Source of the DNA: Marthasterias glacialis
Taxonomy: Eukaryota > Echinodermata > Asteroidea > Forcipulatida > Asteriidae
DNA: 64,000 bases
Direction of reading: 5' to 3'
Assembly (NCBI GenBank): GCA_911728455.2
Contig: OU452231.1
Span: forward strand, 12,989,838-13,053,837
Made by a program: the position numbers and the translations under genes. Numbering within the stretch: position 1 is the first letter of the stretch; each line of letters begins with the position of its first letter. This document shows positions 49,291-62,530 of this stretch, piece after piece. Under the pieces are notes generated by a model. That model saw nothing but the letters and a program-made list of their open reading frames with translations, ran no database searches and was not told the DNA's origin.

Positions 49291-50254
49291 CTGGGCTTAA
49301 TTTCATATAGATATAAATGGTTCTTCGCTAGTTTTCCCTTGCAGGAGGAATTTGTTAAGCAATGTAAGTTCCCCTTCAATCACCGTTTCTTTATTTCGAT
49401 TACAACAATCGAAATAGGCACGCATAATATAACTTTATCATGGTGCAGCCATCTTCAATTTTCTCCCATTCGAATCAGTGTAACCAAACCGAGGCTGGAA
49501 GGAGATACAGTCTGGTTCATTTTTTGTATAATGAATATTAGCATCCATTACTGTTGTTGGATACAGGGAACATGACCAAAATGGTGGCAGCATGGTAAAG
49601 ATATATAAACCCCTTAAAACAAGCAAGGTTTTCACATTATGACTACCGATTTTGATATTCTTTTTGCAAGTTAGTTGTATGTTTTGTGTTTATTGAAAAC
49701 TAGATGATGGGTGGTGGTGGTGGGGGGGGGGGGGGGTAAACTTGATCTTCCAAAAACAATGATGTATTATCCTAAGATTGATGTGACAAAAGTATAAATA
49801 AATATAAAAAAATGTATAGAGGAAATTGTTAAAATTATATATTATTTGCTGCAATTCATCGACTGTAATCCATTTGTCATCAACCCGTTAAATGACACCA
49901 AACATGATACTGCAAAAGAAAGAAAGAAAAATGTACCCCTGTCAAGAAATCGCATTAATTCATCACTTGTCCCATTGCATTGAATACCAGCTTAAACCGA
50001 TACAGTCAGACAGGCTATTACCTGTCCACACCTGTGGGTCTGGCCCTTGCCTCATCCCACCAGACTAAAGAGAATAGTTACAACGTGAAATTCTACACTA
50101 TAGGGTGACAAACGACTGTGTAAATGGCAATCGCAGCCCAACCGAGTCAGTTTACCATGTAATAAAAGAAACTTGCCGACGACAAGCCCTTCCCCACGGT
50201 TGATGGAAAAGGCAAACTCGCACCGCACGATGAAAGCCGCATCAATCGTGCGGT

Positions 50255-50267
50255 TGACCCCTGACCT
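50255..50267. promoter_or_regulatory. perfect DR1 nuclear-receptor site
   Basis: TGACCCCTGACCT is two TGACCY half-sites one base apart, the DR1 layout used by RXR, HNF4 and COUP-TF receptors. A partial second copy (TGACCCCTGA) is at 50366-50375, with AGGTCA at 50350-50355. The 50150-50400 stretch is GC-richer than its surroundings and not visibly repetitive. Confidence 0.4.
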
Positions 50268-51245
50268 CGCCAGCGCCCTCCAGGGGTGACTGTTTTTAAT
50301 TCCCGCTCAGGACCGCTGGGGCAATTATTCTGTCAGTGAATCGGCACAGAGGTCAACGAGAGTGGTGACCCCTGAATGCTAACAACACTGCTTGTCAAAG
50401 CCGTCTTGGATTTCTGGTTTCGGGGAGTATTCAATCGCGTACCACTCACTCATGATAACGAGATATCACGAGATCCGGGGAAAAAATTGACAGTGGTGAA
50501 ACCATAGAGCTACTAGCTCTCTATGGTGAATCAAATTGTGTACATTCTCTGAAAAAAAAATCAAAATTACCCCTATATTTTTAATGATACAATTTATGAT
50601 TAATGTCAGTGATTTCGTTGAGTTGATTCTATATTATTGTTGTTAAATGTGCGATTTAAAAAATAAAAAAAACCCATTATAATTATGCTTACACATTTTA
50701 TTCCATATAGTTTACAGTAAACGTAGCTTACAGCCAACCTCTGAAAATGTTATCAGAATTATTTATCAGTTTCCGAATATTAACTGTTGATTGGTCGATG
50801 ATTGGTGCACACACGCGTTTGTGATAAGGTTTCATTCTTCGTCTTACTTTTCTCGCAGATGGCGGTCAGACCATCAGACGGAAGCATTTCTCTCCAACGT
50901 GATGTACTGATTTTAATTTTGCAAATGATGTGGCTCTGAAATTACACATTTTTATTTGGAAATTTCTTTTAATAAAGATTATTTCAAACGCGGACGATTG
51001 AATCCCAATCGTCCAATCATGATTCAGTCCCTCTCTTTATGTACCAATCAGATTACGTGAATCCAAGATAGGACGTAAAACATTCAAATAACACATCCAA
51101 GTTCTCAGAACTGGTACTCGTCATCTCGAAACCATTCGCACCCAAATAAATCCCGTCGTGAACTATGTAGCCAATTATGCGGCCATTACCATTTGAGCGA
51201 TTGCCGTCGTAAATCACCGGAAAGCGAGCCCATTAAGGTCATCGA

Positions 51246-51258
51246 CACTAGGGGGCGC
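51246..51258 (+). promoter_or_regulatory. CTCF-like core motif
   Basis: CACTAGGGGGCGC fits the CTCF core closely. Other good matches are CCGTAGAGGGCAGT at 47902-47915 and TCCAGAGGGGGCACT at 32853-32867, about 400 bp upstream of the Lbx start. Motif evidence only. Confidence 0.4.
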
Positions 51259-51755
51259 TCTGGTGACCCTCGCCAAACGAGCTCTGAATAGCTTTGCTGA
51301 ATGACAGGTTAATATAGCCGCTGTGAGTGCTGGTATAATTTATGTTCTTATTTCACGGCACTAGCGTCCCTTCTCGTTGTGATGACTCTAGCATATGTGG
51401 ATCAGAGGTGATCCTTTGGGACTTACAATAATAAGGCTTTTCTTGGCCCTAGTTTCTGGATTCAATTTGTCCGAATTACACGTCCTGGAAAATGAAAATC
51501 ATAACGTCTTGTGATAGTGACGAGTTCGTAAAATAAACAAAGTGATTGTCGTTTGTTGACTTAAGTCAAAGAACTAATGAAAACAAAACATCGATTTGAC
51601 TTTGATAATAGAGATTTGTTGACAATCAACAGACGGTAAACTCTAGTCTCCTGACTTGTTTATAGTTTTATGATATTGTGTATGACACATAGTACTTACA
51701 ACATGCAACAACTTGAACGATGACTGATTTACGAGTGCGCACCACACTACATTCA

Positions 51756-52023
51756 TAAGACCGATCCATTATGCCGTGCCCCCTTACTTGTTGACCTATC
51801 ACAGCCTTGGCTACGCCACCGCAAGTCCGACAAACGTCCGACACAATAAAATCCTATAGGAAAATGTAAACGTGTGTGCGCGTATTTATAGCGCGCGCGT
51901 TTATGTCGTGCAGTGTGGCACTTAAGAGACGCACATTGTGCTGCCCACGTGTGTACAGTAGTGATGAAGCCAATGCTGTGATTGGTCAATATGTTAGGGG
52001 CGGGGCTTATTGGATCGGTGTAC
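51756..52023. mobile_element. second copy of the GACCGATCCATTAAG MITE
   Basis: The left end is TAAGACCGATCCATTATGCC and the right end GGGGCTTATTGGATCGGTGTA. Both carry the same inner motifs as the copy at 43594 (GTCCGACAAACGTCCGACAC and CTGTGATTGGTCAAT). It is shorter in the middle. Confidence 0.75.
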
Positions 52024-52217
52024 TAAACCAGTCTAGTGCGTTATTGGTCGTTGAAAACGCACAATTTATTTCATACTCACGTTGAAAGCAATCAACGTAC
52101 TTGTGAACTCAAGGTTCACCCAAAATGATCAAGTACGTGTAAAGCGAGCACGGCCTATATTGACTGAACCACTCTCCAACGCTCATGAATAATTCGTAAA
52201 ACCACAGCTATAGTTCT

Positions 52218-52465
52218 GTAAATGAAAGATTTGAAGATCATTTCCTTTGGGACTGTTGAAAATGGTCCAATATTGTTCCCTGAGGTTGGTGACTTTCAAC
52301 TTCAGACATTTAGGGCAAAAATGCCCTTTTTTTCTCACAAACGTAGGGCCACTTGCACAAAAATTCGACGACTAACATCCTCAAAATTGAAAAGAATTAA
52401 GAAGGGGGGGGGGACAGCAGTCTTAGTAAAAGGTCAGTTAACGTTCATCCAAATATCTCTATGAA
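52218..52465. repeat. dispersed repeat, copy 1 (AAAGATTTGAAGATCAT)
   Basis: It shares AATGGTCCAATATTG, GACTTTCAAC and GTAGGGCCA, in order, with 63325-63610. It has no coding content. Confidence 0.6.
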
Positions 52466-53515
52466 TGAGCGTTTACTATCACTTCCATCCCAACATGTTT
52501 GACAAGGACCGCATTAACAGGGCTTATTCTGGCTTAGTAACTGGTAAATTTATCTGCTAATAAGCTGCTCTGTCAAATTGACGTATAATACTTTAAGATC
52601 TTCTTCTTCTTGTGCTTAAAGGGTTTGTGTAACATTGGTAAAGACTGAAAGAAAAAATGTTTACGGATTTGCACATAACTTTACATGGTATAAAGATGGT
52701 CATGGTGGGAAAACTTCCCTGGAAATATTTTTGCCTGACATGCTAACAGTTTTTGAGAAGTAAGTAAAAACAATTCGTTTTTGAGCTTGCGAGTCTAAAA
52801 CCTGACGTTTGAAACAGTGATGTGGTTTTTTGGACTATTCTCTCGTGACTCCGGTGCCCGATTGAGCTTAAACTTGTACAGGTTTGTTATTTTGTGTATA
52901 ATAATATTGGGACACACCATGGAGTTCCGTGGTCGGACGAAGTGTGAATACTGGTCTTTGACAGTTTAGCAAGGTTGGCCGCGTGCTTTAACTGAAGATG
53001 TGGCGGTACACGGTAACGACCTCGACCCCTGTGTGATTTGTCGTCTTCAATCTCGTGACTCTCGTAACGGGAGGCGTATAGCTTAAGTAATTGCAACCCA
53101 TAAAAAAGCACACGTGCATGCAAAAAGCAGTTTTACTATAAAAAGCTTAGTTAGTTTAAAGATGGTATTAATACAAGTTCTATTCTGAAGCATATACACG
53201 TCTGAAATGATGAGTTATTTGAGAAAAAAGGATGTTTTAAATCGATTTTATTTCTCTTGCCACACAGGCAATAAATGAGAAGAAGCAAAGTCTCAACATA
53301 TACACGTAGCTGGTACCTCAAAACCTGGAGAGTTTCGTTACTGAGATATGGTAGTTTAGTTTTGAGATATGGTTCTTGAGCAATTCCAAAACGATTTGAC
53401 TGAGTAACAACGTTGCATCACCCCCTTTAAAATTGCCCCTCTTCGCGAGATGTTTTAGTGGGAGCTTTAATTTGGGAGATGACCGCGGGGAATCGGGAAG
53501 CCTTCACCTGGGGGA

Positions 53516-53548
53516 AGAGCGAGAGAGAGAGAGAGAGAGCGAGAGAGG
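53516..53548. repeat. (GA)n microsatellite
   Basis: A GA run with GC interruptions. Confidence 0.95.
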
Positions 53549-53799
53549 GGAGCACGAGGGTCCACAGATCAAACCAATAACTGATCTTGTGACTTGAATA
53601 TAAACACATTCCTTCCGGTGCGCCGGCCCCGTTGGCATTAATCATTGTACATCGTGATAAATAGGATATCTTGTTTGTGCATAATCAGCTATATACAAGA
53701 TTTAATGTATTTTTCAGATTGATCTATTCTCGATGCTGAGCGGGAATCGGTTTTGTTGATTGCCAGCTGGAGTGTAACTTTTTACTAAGTGTTTTCTAT

Positions 53800-53920
53800 T
53801 CACATTGGGCATGTCAGGCGCACTGCACCCACACTCTGGTGTTTCTGATCAGCAGAGTGTGGGTTGGAGTCCCGGTCTGGACACTTGTGTCCTGAAGTAA
53901 GATACTTTAACCAAGCCGTA
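53800..53920 (+). repeat. tRNA-derived SINE fragment
   Basis: The plus strand has the B-box-like GTGGGTTGGAGTCCCGGTC, followed by GACACTTGTGTCCTGAAGTA. The same core is on the minus strand at 12310. Confidence 0.6.
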
Positions 53921-54585
53921 GGTCTCGTGTGTTGTCTTTTTTCTTTCATTCCACTTCTTTTGTTTTCAACACAAATGTTCTTAAACCTGTTAAAACAGAC
54001 GATCAGATTGTTCTTCAGAAAAGAGCAGACCCTGATAGGTGTAGGTTTCTCCTGAAGACCACCAAAACGTACTGATCGAAACGTCAATGTTGTGTTTACA
54101 TCAGCAGCTTTGTTCAGAGTAAACACGTTATAAATCGCATGTATAACAAAGTTCAGGCAATGTGGTCATAATTTTCTATAAAACAAAGAAGAAAGCATTC
54201 GTTTTACAGGTTGCTCAGTGGTGTGAATGTTGGACATAAGAAGGTTGTAAACTTGCGATAACATCTACAGGTAGTTCAGAAGCCAATGGCTTATTTGACC
54301 CGTCTTATCAATGACATGAATGAATTGTTACTCAAGGTGGGTAGTGACCTCAGACAGTAGCTTTAAGCAAAATGCATTGGAATAGAAATACATTTACAAT
54401 CTAATTCTTTTCAGAATTGGTGAAAATATGTTTTGAAACGGTTTATATATGGAGATGAAACAAGTTCATTATTGGCGGGTTGTTCCAGTGGTCATCATTT
54501 CGGTGTCAGACTCATACAGACTCAGACTCATAATAATCCGCTCTTGCAAAAGTACGTAGTTCCAGAAGTGACATACCACGTATCT

Positions 54586-55000
54586 AGATAACGAGATAAT
54601 GTCGACTTTGTATGGAATATGTCAACTTGTCATGATAAGTTTCATTGCCAAGACGACTTAAATATTGAACCTAAGATTAGGAAGCCGACTTTACCATCTC
54701 TCAGTGAGTCGACTTGGCGAGATCAATTATCAGGAAAAGTCGACTTCTCAGTTTTAGTAAGTCGACTTGGCGAAATCAATTATCAGGAAAAATCGACATC
54801 TCAGTTTTAGTAAGTCGAATTGGCGAAATCAATTATCAGGATAAGTCGACATCTCAGTTTCAGTAAGTCGACTAGGCGAAATCAATTATCAGGAAAAGTC
54901 GACATCTCAGTGTTAGTAAGTCGACTTGGCGAGATCAATTATCAGGATAAGTCGACATCTTAGTTTCAGTAAGTCGACTTGGCGAGATAATTATCTCGTT
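54586..55000. repeat. 53 bp tandem array flanked by inverted ATAACGAGATAA
   Basis: Five and a half units of 53 bp start at 54707, 54760, 54813, 54866, 54919 and 54972. Each starts AGTCGACTTGGCGAGATCAA and carries a second GTCGAC in its middle. At the left lies AGATAACGAGATAATGTCGAC. At the right AAGTCGACTTGGCGAGATAA runs into TTATCTCGTTGTC. The inverted flanks suggest a MITE whose inside expanded in tandem. Confidence 0.8.
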
Positions 55001-55730
55001 GTCCGGGGTGGTTTGCCGTCTGGGAGCTCCGTACAAAAAGCCAACTCTGCATGCAGCATAACTTGAACACTTTGCCTGTGATTCAAATAAAGACGCTCTA
55101 CTGAAGGGGAAAGTGCAGTATAACCAGATGACCTTAAACTTGACATTAGTCTCAAACGGGTCTCGAGGGGGAGTGGTGTGCATTTGTCACTAAACGGCGG
55201 GGGTGTGTAGGGTAGAGAGAAGATCCCATGTGGGTACAATGTGGTGACGAGCCTCAAGATCGTTAACACTTGGTGCGGTGTCGAGTCTTGAGAGGCTATG
55301 TTTAACACTTAAAAGACATGACACATGACTGTTAATCATCGAAAAGAAAGAAGAAAAAAAATCTGCGAAAGAAGCTGTCATAATACTTTGCTTAGATTGT
55401 TAGCACTGTAACAGTGACGTGCTCAAATGGTGTCCACATCGTTTGGACGGTATTTGTCAGTCCCTTCGCAAGAGGCTCTTCCAAAGTTCGAATTAGCCGG
55501 GATTCATCAACAGCATATTTGTTAGTTTCTATCCAGAGGCTCACTCATTATGAAAGTTCACAGTGCCAATCCTGAGAAATACTTCCGTATGAAACAATAT
55601 CAAAGCCGACAAAGTAGCCTTACAACATCCCCTCCCAAATCACCGTGGCTATATTGATTTATTTCTTAATTGATGAGTAGCCCATTCGGTTGCTACCACT
55701 GATCTCCCATGGATGACCGGTAAATACCAT

Positions 55731-55917
55731 AAAACAACAACAACAACAACAACAACAAACAAACAAACAAACAAACAAACAACCCAACAAACAAACAAAC
55801 AAACAAACAAACAAACAAACAAACAATCAAACAATCCAACAAACAAACAAACAATCAAACAACCCAACAAACAAACAAACAATCAAACAACCCAACAAAC
55901 AAACAAACAAACAAACA
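55731..55917. repeat. (AACA)n microsatellite
   Basis: Runs of AAAC with interspersed AATC and CCCA variants. Long open frames here on both strands come from the lack of stops in the repeat. Confidence 0.97.
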
Positions 55918-56599
55918 CCGAGACATTTGTACATATAAAGATATTGTGAAATACACAGAGCAATCAGAATGTATACAAATGTCCCAATAAAAGTGGTATT
56001 ATTAAAAAGATGACAGATAGCATGTCAGAGGCTTGTCCACTGCTGAATGGGCAAAAGAACAGGGGGTGGGGTCATTCCCTCTGTCCATGGACAATCCCGG
56101 AGTGGACTGTTCTACCTGATTCCTAGATGTCAGCCAACGCTGGTTGCTTTTAAGGCTAGACAAGACTCATTATTATAGGACAATCTTCCTACGCGCACAG
56201 TCAAACCAGCCAGTTTCACGTCAGCGCTATGGGATAGCCCAACCGTAGGAGTCTGTGCAGTACCCTACAGATAAAGAAATAGAAAGGGAACTTTCAAGAG
56301 GAGTTCGACGAGGGGTAAAAAGGAACAGCAACATGAGGGACAGAACCTAATCAACAAACAGCAACGACGAAGACCACATCATCAAGTGGTAACAGGAGGA
56401 ACTCCCCACGAGCATCCAACAATGGCATCCCAGCCGTGTTCGTGAGGACATCGACATACACAAGCACAAAACAGTTACATTAGGACATTGGTTTCTCAAT
56501 CAGAGAGAGAAACCAACCCGTCCTATACATCCTTCATATTTCCCGCATCATCCACAGCTACGTCTTAAGTTATAGTCTGACGGTCTGTCCATGCTCTAT

Positions 56600-56870
56600 G
56601 GTCTGAAACACCTGAGTGTACACATTTTTTTTGTGGAGACCTCTGTTGTTCTTTCCTTTGCTCCTGTACGAGTGTGCTTAATATTTTCTCGTAGACTTTG
56701 TACGAAAATTTCCTCGTGAGGCATCCCTCTCTTTAGAATTACCCTGTGGAGACCAATTGTTCTTGCTCTTGCCTTATGTTATAGCCCAGGTCTAGGGTAA
56801 GGTATAGCGAATATTAAAACACGCCCACAAGCTGTTTGTCTACCACGTAAACCGAGGACTTCTCTTACAC
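56600..56870. repeat. degenerate GTCCTC-rich dispersed repeat, copy 2
   Basis: It has TTGTTCTTTCCTTTGCTCCT, AGACTTTGTACG and CCCTCTCTTTAGAATTACCC, as at 44090, and ends in ACCGAGGACTTCTCTTAC. The adjoining 56270-56590 looks like an old element body but shows no readable protein. Confidence 0.6.
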
Positions 56871-56999
56871 CCATCACACCCACCCAGAGCTCCACCAAGT
56901 TTCCACGCTCAACTCTCCCGCATCAACCTCCTCAGACCTTCTTACCACATCAGGATCCTGCACAAGACTCACTCAGCCCCAGTTGAAAGGAAAGCATTT

Positions 57000-59639
57000 A
57001 AAAAGCAGCCAAACAGTAAAAACATACAATCCAGACACACCAGAACCTGGCTAACACCTTGACTGAAGCATCAACAGCTACCCAACGTTTGCTCTTAACT
57101 TTCTGATGATCACAAAGCATTCCTCGACAACTCTTATAAACTAAACACTTGTGTTTTCGCAATAGGCCTACAGTTCCATCATGACAGAAATCCCGAACAG
57201 CCTTGATTTGCGTTTAAATGACATGGACGAGTATGTAAAAATAGTTAATAATGATAATAATACAATTTACTATTTATGTAGTGCCAAAACCGCCCAAAAC
57301 GCACAAGGCGCTTTACACAAAAGTAAGCCACAAAAAAGAAGGGAAAAAAGGATACTTGATTAAAAATGATATATTATCCCTATGCAAGTTATTGTGAAGG
57401 ATAAAACAAATAAATTTGTTCAAAAATGACCAAGTACATGTATTAAATAAATATGCAAGTGACTCTGCCTCCCGTGATGTTTGACGCCACCGTTGGTCTT
57501 CATCGTGTTTATTGAAAGCTGAAGGATGCGGATAAATTTCTTCTTCCATTTATCTAACTCTATAAACTGTTCATCAAACAACTGAAAGAAAACACACACA
57601 AACATAATCTTCTGACAGTCGTTATTGGAAATTACGAAGTGATCTTTTTTTTTCGGGTGGAGCTCGATTCTGTATTGACATGGCGTCGGGTGTGCCACTC
57701 CGAAATAATGATCAAAATGTGAAGTCATCGCTCGGCCCAGACTGAGCGACGAAGGCGACGCTGGCCCGTACGGGAGGGCAGACTCTCTCTCTCTCTACCT
57801 CACCGTCTCTATATGATGGGTGACAGTGATGATGATGATGATGATTATAGACGAGGAGTTTTTTTTTAAATTTTTATCAGGACCATGGGTACGATGATGG
57901 ATCGTATTAAGATCTGATTACGTCATCTTTGCTCGAGTTGCTCCAAGTTATCAATCCCAATTCGCGAGGCTGTACGAAGGGCGAAGTTCCTCTGCCCAGT
58001 CTAGAAACCGAGTAGAAGTCGCTGCTAATTTGCTCCGTAGTTTACAAAATATTTAAGAATTGTCTTAAGTTATCGAATCATCTACGGGGCTTGAAGGTGA
58101 AGTTGCGGCTCTAAGGCTGAAAAAAGCAACAACAATACTTTCAATAAATAAAATAAAACGTAGATTCATAGGTGGTTTGCTCCGTAATTTAAGAAGTGCA
58201 GAACTGACTCGCGTTACAAGATCTTAAACTCAACTTGAACCAAATTCGTCGGTAGAACTGCCAACTAAAAGCATAAAAATGGCTGAATAAATTTGTTGAG
58301 ATTATCGACAAAGTGAACCGTCGAAATATGTGTACGGGGCCAACATTTGTAATTTTGTCAAAGATCAGTATTACCACTTTGTCTGACCCCCAACAAACAT
58401 GAAATGAACCTGTGAAAATACAAGCTCGGTCGCGCGCTGGAGTCACGAGAAAAAAAGGTGAAAAACCCCACCACTGTTTTCAAACATCGGATTTCAGACC
58501 CGTCAGATCAAAACTAATTGATTTACTCAAACATTTCATGCAAATATCATTTCAAGGGAAGTTTTCCACCATGACCATCTTTGTAATGTGAACATTTAAC
58601 CTTTTCAATTTTAACAACGTAATGCCCTTTTAAAGTCAACAAACCATTAGTTTCAAAACGTTCAAAAGAATTGATCAAACATATCAACCTACCGTATCAA
58701 TGTACAAATAGAACATACTTACATACTTACAAATTTAAAGATTTAGTAAAGCATTGTTTGCATTAGAGTAGATAATAGACTGTGAAAAGCTGTAAATAAT
58801 AAAGTGTACTTGACCGTATTGCGCATATTAAGAACTATATAAACATGGTTGTTTTTTTTATTACAATTATCTCAAATTGTTACTTATTTATACATTTATA
58901 TTTTTTTCTTTCTTTTTTGTCATTTCTTTTCTCCAGATTATTTGTTTATTTATTTTTGTAAACCTTGTAATATTGGGTGGGAGTTCGGATTTTTGAGAAA
59001 ATATGTAAGCATTTTTAATGTTCACTCAGCAACTATTTATTTATTTGTTTATTTTATTTGTTTATTTATTTATTTGTTTAATTACTATTTAATAAATATT
59101 CTAAATAGACCTACACAGTTTTCGTAAAATCGCTATCACCTTTGTATTTCTGAATTTTCAATTTGTTTTAGTTTGAAAAGAAATACACACGAGCCTTGAA
59201 ATTCAAGCGCTCTGTCATAGACTTCGTTTAATAAGTCCTTCAACCCGATAACCCATTTTAAAACTTATGAATGTTTTTCTCCATTTTCTGCTGACTTCAC
59301 TAAACACCGCGCTAGATTAATTTCAAAGAACATTTAGCGTACCGATGAACTACTAATTGAATTTGTTAAAGAAGAAGAAACATTGCCTTTTGGAACGAGG
59401 AGAAGTGTCGTCAATGGTGTTCAGTCACCGGCGTCTAACGACGTAGGCCTCCGGTAGGCTTGTTCCCCCTTCACGCTGCAAAAAGGGAATCCCCCCGGGA
59501 ACGGTGTATTTTTTCTGAGTCATCATTGAATAAACCATCCAACCCCCAAACCAAAAAATGCTTGTCACTCTAGACTTCTCACTGAAAGCGCGGTGCTTTT
59601 TAGCTCACTTGCAGTTACCCCCTATAATGTCATTGAAAC
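57000..59639. other. no gene seen
   Basis: AT-rich, with a CT run at 57782, a GAT run at 57827, a diverged repeat at 58330-58600 and TTTA-rich DNA at 59030-59090. Confidence 0.6.
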
Positions 59640-60042
59640 TTAAAGGGACGCGTTGCCTTCGGATGGGACGCTTTTGGGCTATAAGAAACGTTCGTTGTGA
59701 AATGAATATGATTGGAAGATATTTTAAAAGTGGAGTATAATTATTCATATAAAAGTCCCTTGAAATTGTGTGGTTTTGTTTATTTTTGTGACAGAACACG
59801 GTCTTCCATTTTGTAGAACCAAATAGTTGACTCCACAAAATGGCGGACGGTATGTTTCTGTGTAGAGTGTGGATCCACTGTGGTTGTATTTCCAGAGCGA
59901 AATGTATGTTTTTTCTTAGTCACTACTCACTTATTACAACACACTGTAGGTGTTTTGTTGAATGAGAAACTCTCCAAAAGGATTAAGGAGCAATCCCAAA
60001 CAGCAACATTTTAAGAGATTTGAAGGCAATGTGCCCCTTTAA
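59640..60042. mobile_element. 400 bp foldback element, ends TTAAAGGGACGCGTTGCCTT
   Basis: TTAAAGGGACGCGTTGCCTT at the left faces AAGGCAATGTGCCCCTTTAA at the right. The centre has an inverted pair around CCATTTTGTAGAACC and CACAAAATGGCGGACGG. I recall similar foldbacks being abundant in sea star genomes. Confidence 0.65.
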
Positions 60043-60879
60043 CTTGCCCTGTTAACTCTACGTAACAATTTAATAAAAAAAAATTTTCGCCTACATTTAT
60101 TGCAGTGTTTGTGCACTAGCCGTGTGTAACTTGTCGGCATGTTTAATTGAGATTTGATTGGCGTTTCCTCTTTGGAATTGTTTTGTTGATTGATGTGGGT
60201 GAAACCAAGCCCAAGGGTTATGACAGTGAGGTATTGTCAAAAAATGAATTCCATTTGAAACAGTCGAAGACTATTATGGTGTTACAACTGGTAGCAAGGC
60301 GTTATTATAGCTAGTATGCGGCTCTTTTCAGAGACACAACGAATTATTGTTTTTCTAAAGGACTATGGCCTACATGCATTACCATCGTTTAGTGTTCAAT
60401 AAAAACACCATGCTATGAGTGAAAATGTCAATTTGGTGGTGGAGTGTTAACGATTTGTCAGGATTTTTTTTGAACAACGATAACCCCTTACTTCGATTTG
60501 TTTTTCAATAGAAATGAAAGTTTTCCCAATCAGTTTCAAAGTTGACTTCAATTTCATTATTTCACGCATTCATGTTTCCCCAAGTCGATCAAACTACTGT
60601 TTCTCTTAAGCTGCTTTGGCTTTGCAATTTCATTTTCTTGCACAAATGGTTTCGTTCTTCTCATTCTGGTTCGTGTCAGTCATCCTTTTTTGTTTATAGG
60701 CATCTTAGACTACGCTTACACCATTCTTCAGTTGCATTTCCACAACCTATTTACAATTGATGAGATTAAAAGGGTGAACTATCCTCTTGCTGTTGGCTTT
60801 TTGCGAAATTTGATGATCTTTGCGACCTGATGAATTTGAATGAAAACAAAATTCTAATTTAATTTGTATTTTCTATCTG

Positions 60880-61075
60880 ATATCTGACTGTTTGTCGTTT
60901 AATGTTTCTATTGTTTTAATTTGATTCCTTTTCAAAGCTTTTGGTTAACTTTTAAATGAGTACATTTTCTTTATCAGTTTGTAATCTGACCACAATTCAG
61001 CAGCTCGCTGCGATGGTCGAATTTCAATAAACCATTTCAAATTAAACCAAATCAAATCAAATGAAATCAAATGAT
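60880..61075 (+). repeat. 3' tail of a non-LTR retrotransposon
   Basis: TGACCACAATTCAGCAGCTC and then TTTCAATAAACCATTTCAAA lead into a short AAATC repeat. This is how I recall CR1/L2-type LINE 3' ends in echinoderms. No reverse transcriptase sequence is next to it, so it is 5'-truncated. Confidence 0.45.
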
Positions 61076-62315
61076 CTTATTAGGACCAGTGAATGCTAAG
61101 CTGTTGAAATTGAATTACTCCTTTTGACTGTTGAATGCTGATGCAACGGAGCATTCATTTCAAATGAAATTGAATGGTGGGGGGTTGAAATTGGCAGGAA
61201 AAGCCCACAGTAACTGTATTTCGAGGGTTTAATTGCCTTTCCCAAGTTAAATTCGAGATTTAAGATAATATTTTACACTTTATGTTTTTCTTTTCTTGGC
61301 AGTATAAGCTCCATGTATTACATTATTTTCAAACAAGAGATGTTTGTCTATTTTTTGTTGTAATGAAAACTTGTTACAACAAAATTTACATCAAGTTAAT
61401 TCAATCCTGATAGAAAAGTGTCTTTCAAAAATAAGCTTAATACGAAATCTGTTTATAGAGAACAATCATGCAATACGGTATGACCCAGAGAAAACTCGAT
61501 TCTCGCCAGGGAAATAACGTTGGAAAAACCATTTAAAAATTGAAAACGTTACTCGTAGTATTTACAGAGCATAAGGCTGTGTTCTCATTTTGTAAATAAA
61601 AAATAACAAATATGGAGTGTAAACAATATGGCCCCTTTATATTATACTACCCTGCTCAATAAACACTCCAACATGAATTGGAGCTGTTCGTCATGATTCA
61701 TAAAGCAATAAATCAGTCTTTCATCTTTAATTTTGAGCGGTGCCTCACCAATTTCGGGAAATAATGAGTTAAGACCCTTGTGCCAGACCAACCCCCAAAG
61801 ACCACTTTTCGGCCCAGCAAGGGCGATGGGGGCCCCCCGTTCGTTCCCACATAATCACCACCCTGCAATCGATCCCCTGTATCGAGTTACGAGACGGGAA
61901 GTCAAAAACCTGCAGCCCTTCTGGGGAGGACGATCCGCAAATTGAGTGGTGGTGACGTCACGCCTCGAGGAGCCAATGGATGGGCTTGATTATGTTCTTG
62001 TTGGTGCTGGTTATTACTCCGTGCATGTAATACAAGTCAACAGGACTAACGTTTCCCGCTTTGTTGATAACTTTGGGCTTTTCCAATTTGTACTTTATAG
62101 ATTCCGTATCAAAAGGTCATGTATCCTGTAACACGTCGTGAATAACTTGTCTCCGTTTCCACTCTTTCGCAATATGCTGACGTCCAATTTTGGGCCCAAA
62201 TCAAGTTTGTTTTCCTTCCGTGGGAGTCAAGTTCCATGAATCCCAAGAGTAGAAGCGTCTACAGCATTATTCCTTTGGTACCCGTCCCTGGAATATCTAC
62301 TCCATCACGAGGCAT

Positions 62316-62530
62316 TCAATTCAATTCAATTTAATTCAGTTCAATTCAATTATATTCAATCTAATTCAATTAAATAATTATATTAAATTAATTCAATTTA
62401 ATTCAATTCAATTCAATTCAATTCAATTTAATCAGTTCAATTCAATTCAATTCAATCTAATTCAATTAAACAGATCGAAGTAAATTAAATTAATTCAATT
62501 CAATTCAATTAATTTCAATTCAATTCAATA
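62316..62530. repeat. (TTCAA)n microsatellite
   Basis: A long, slightly irregular run of the pentamer TTCAA/AATTC. Confidence 0.95.

Noticed and set aside
49343..49362. A 20 bp mini-exon between TTGCAG and GTAAGT
   Set aside because: It lies within or next to a MITE copy and has no partner exons.
53990..54085. Hammerhead ribozyme of a Penelope-like element
   Set aside because: A GAAACG core is present, but the CTGATGA box is not intact and stems cannot be drawn convincingly.
55649..55949. Similar repetitive frames
   Set aside because: Same cause, at the AACA microsatellite.
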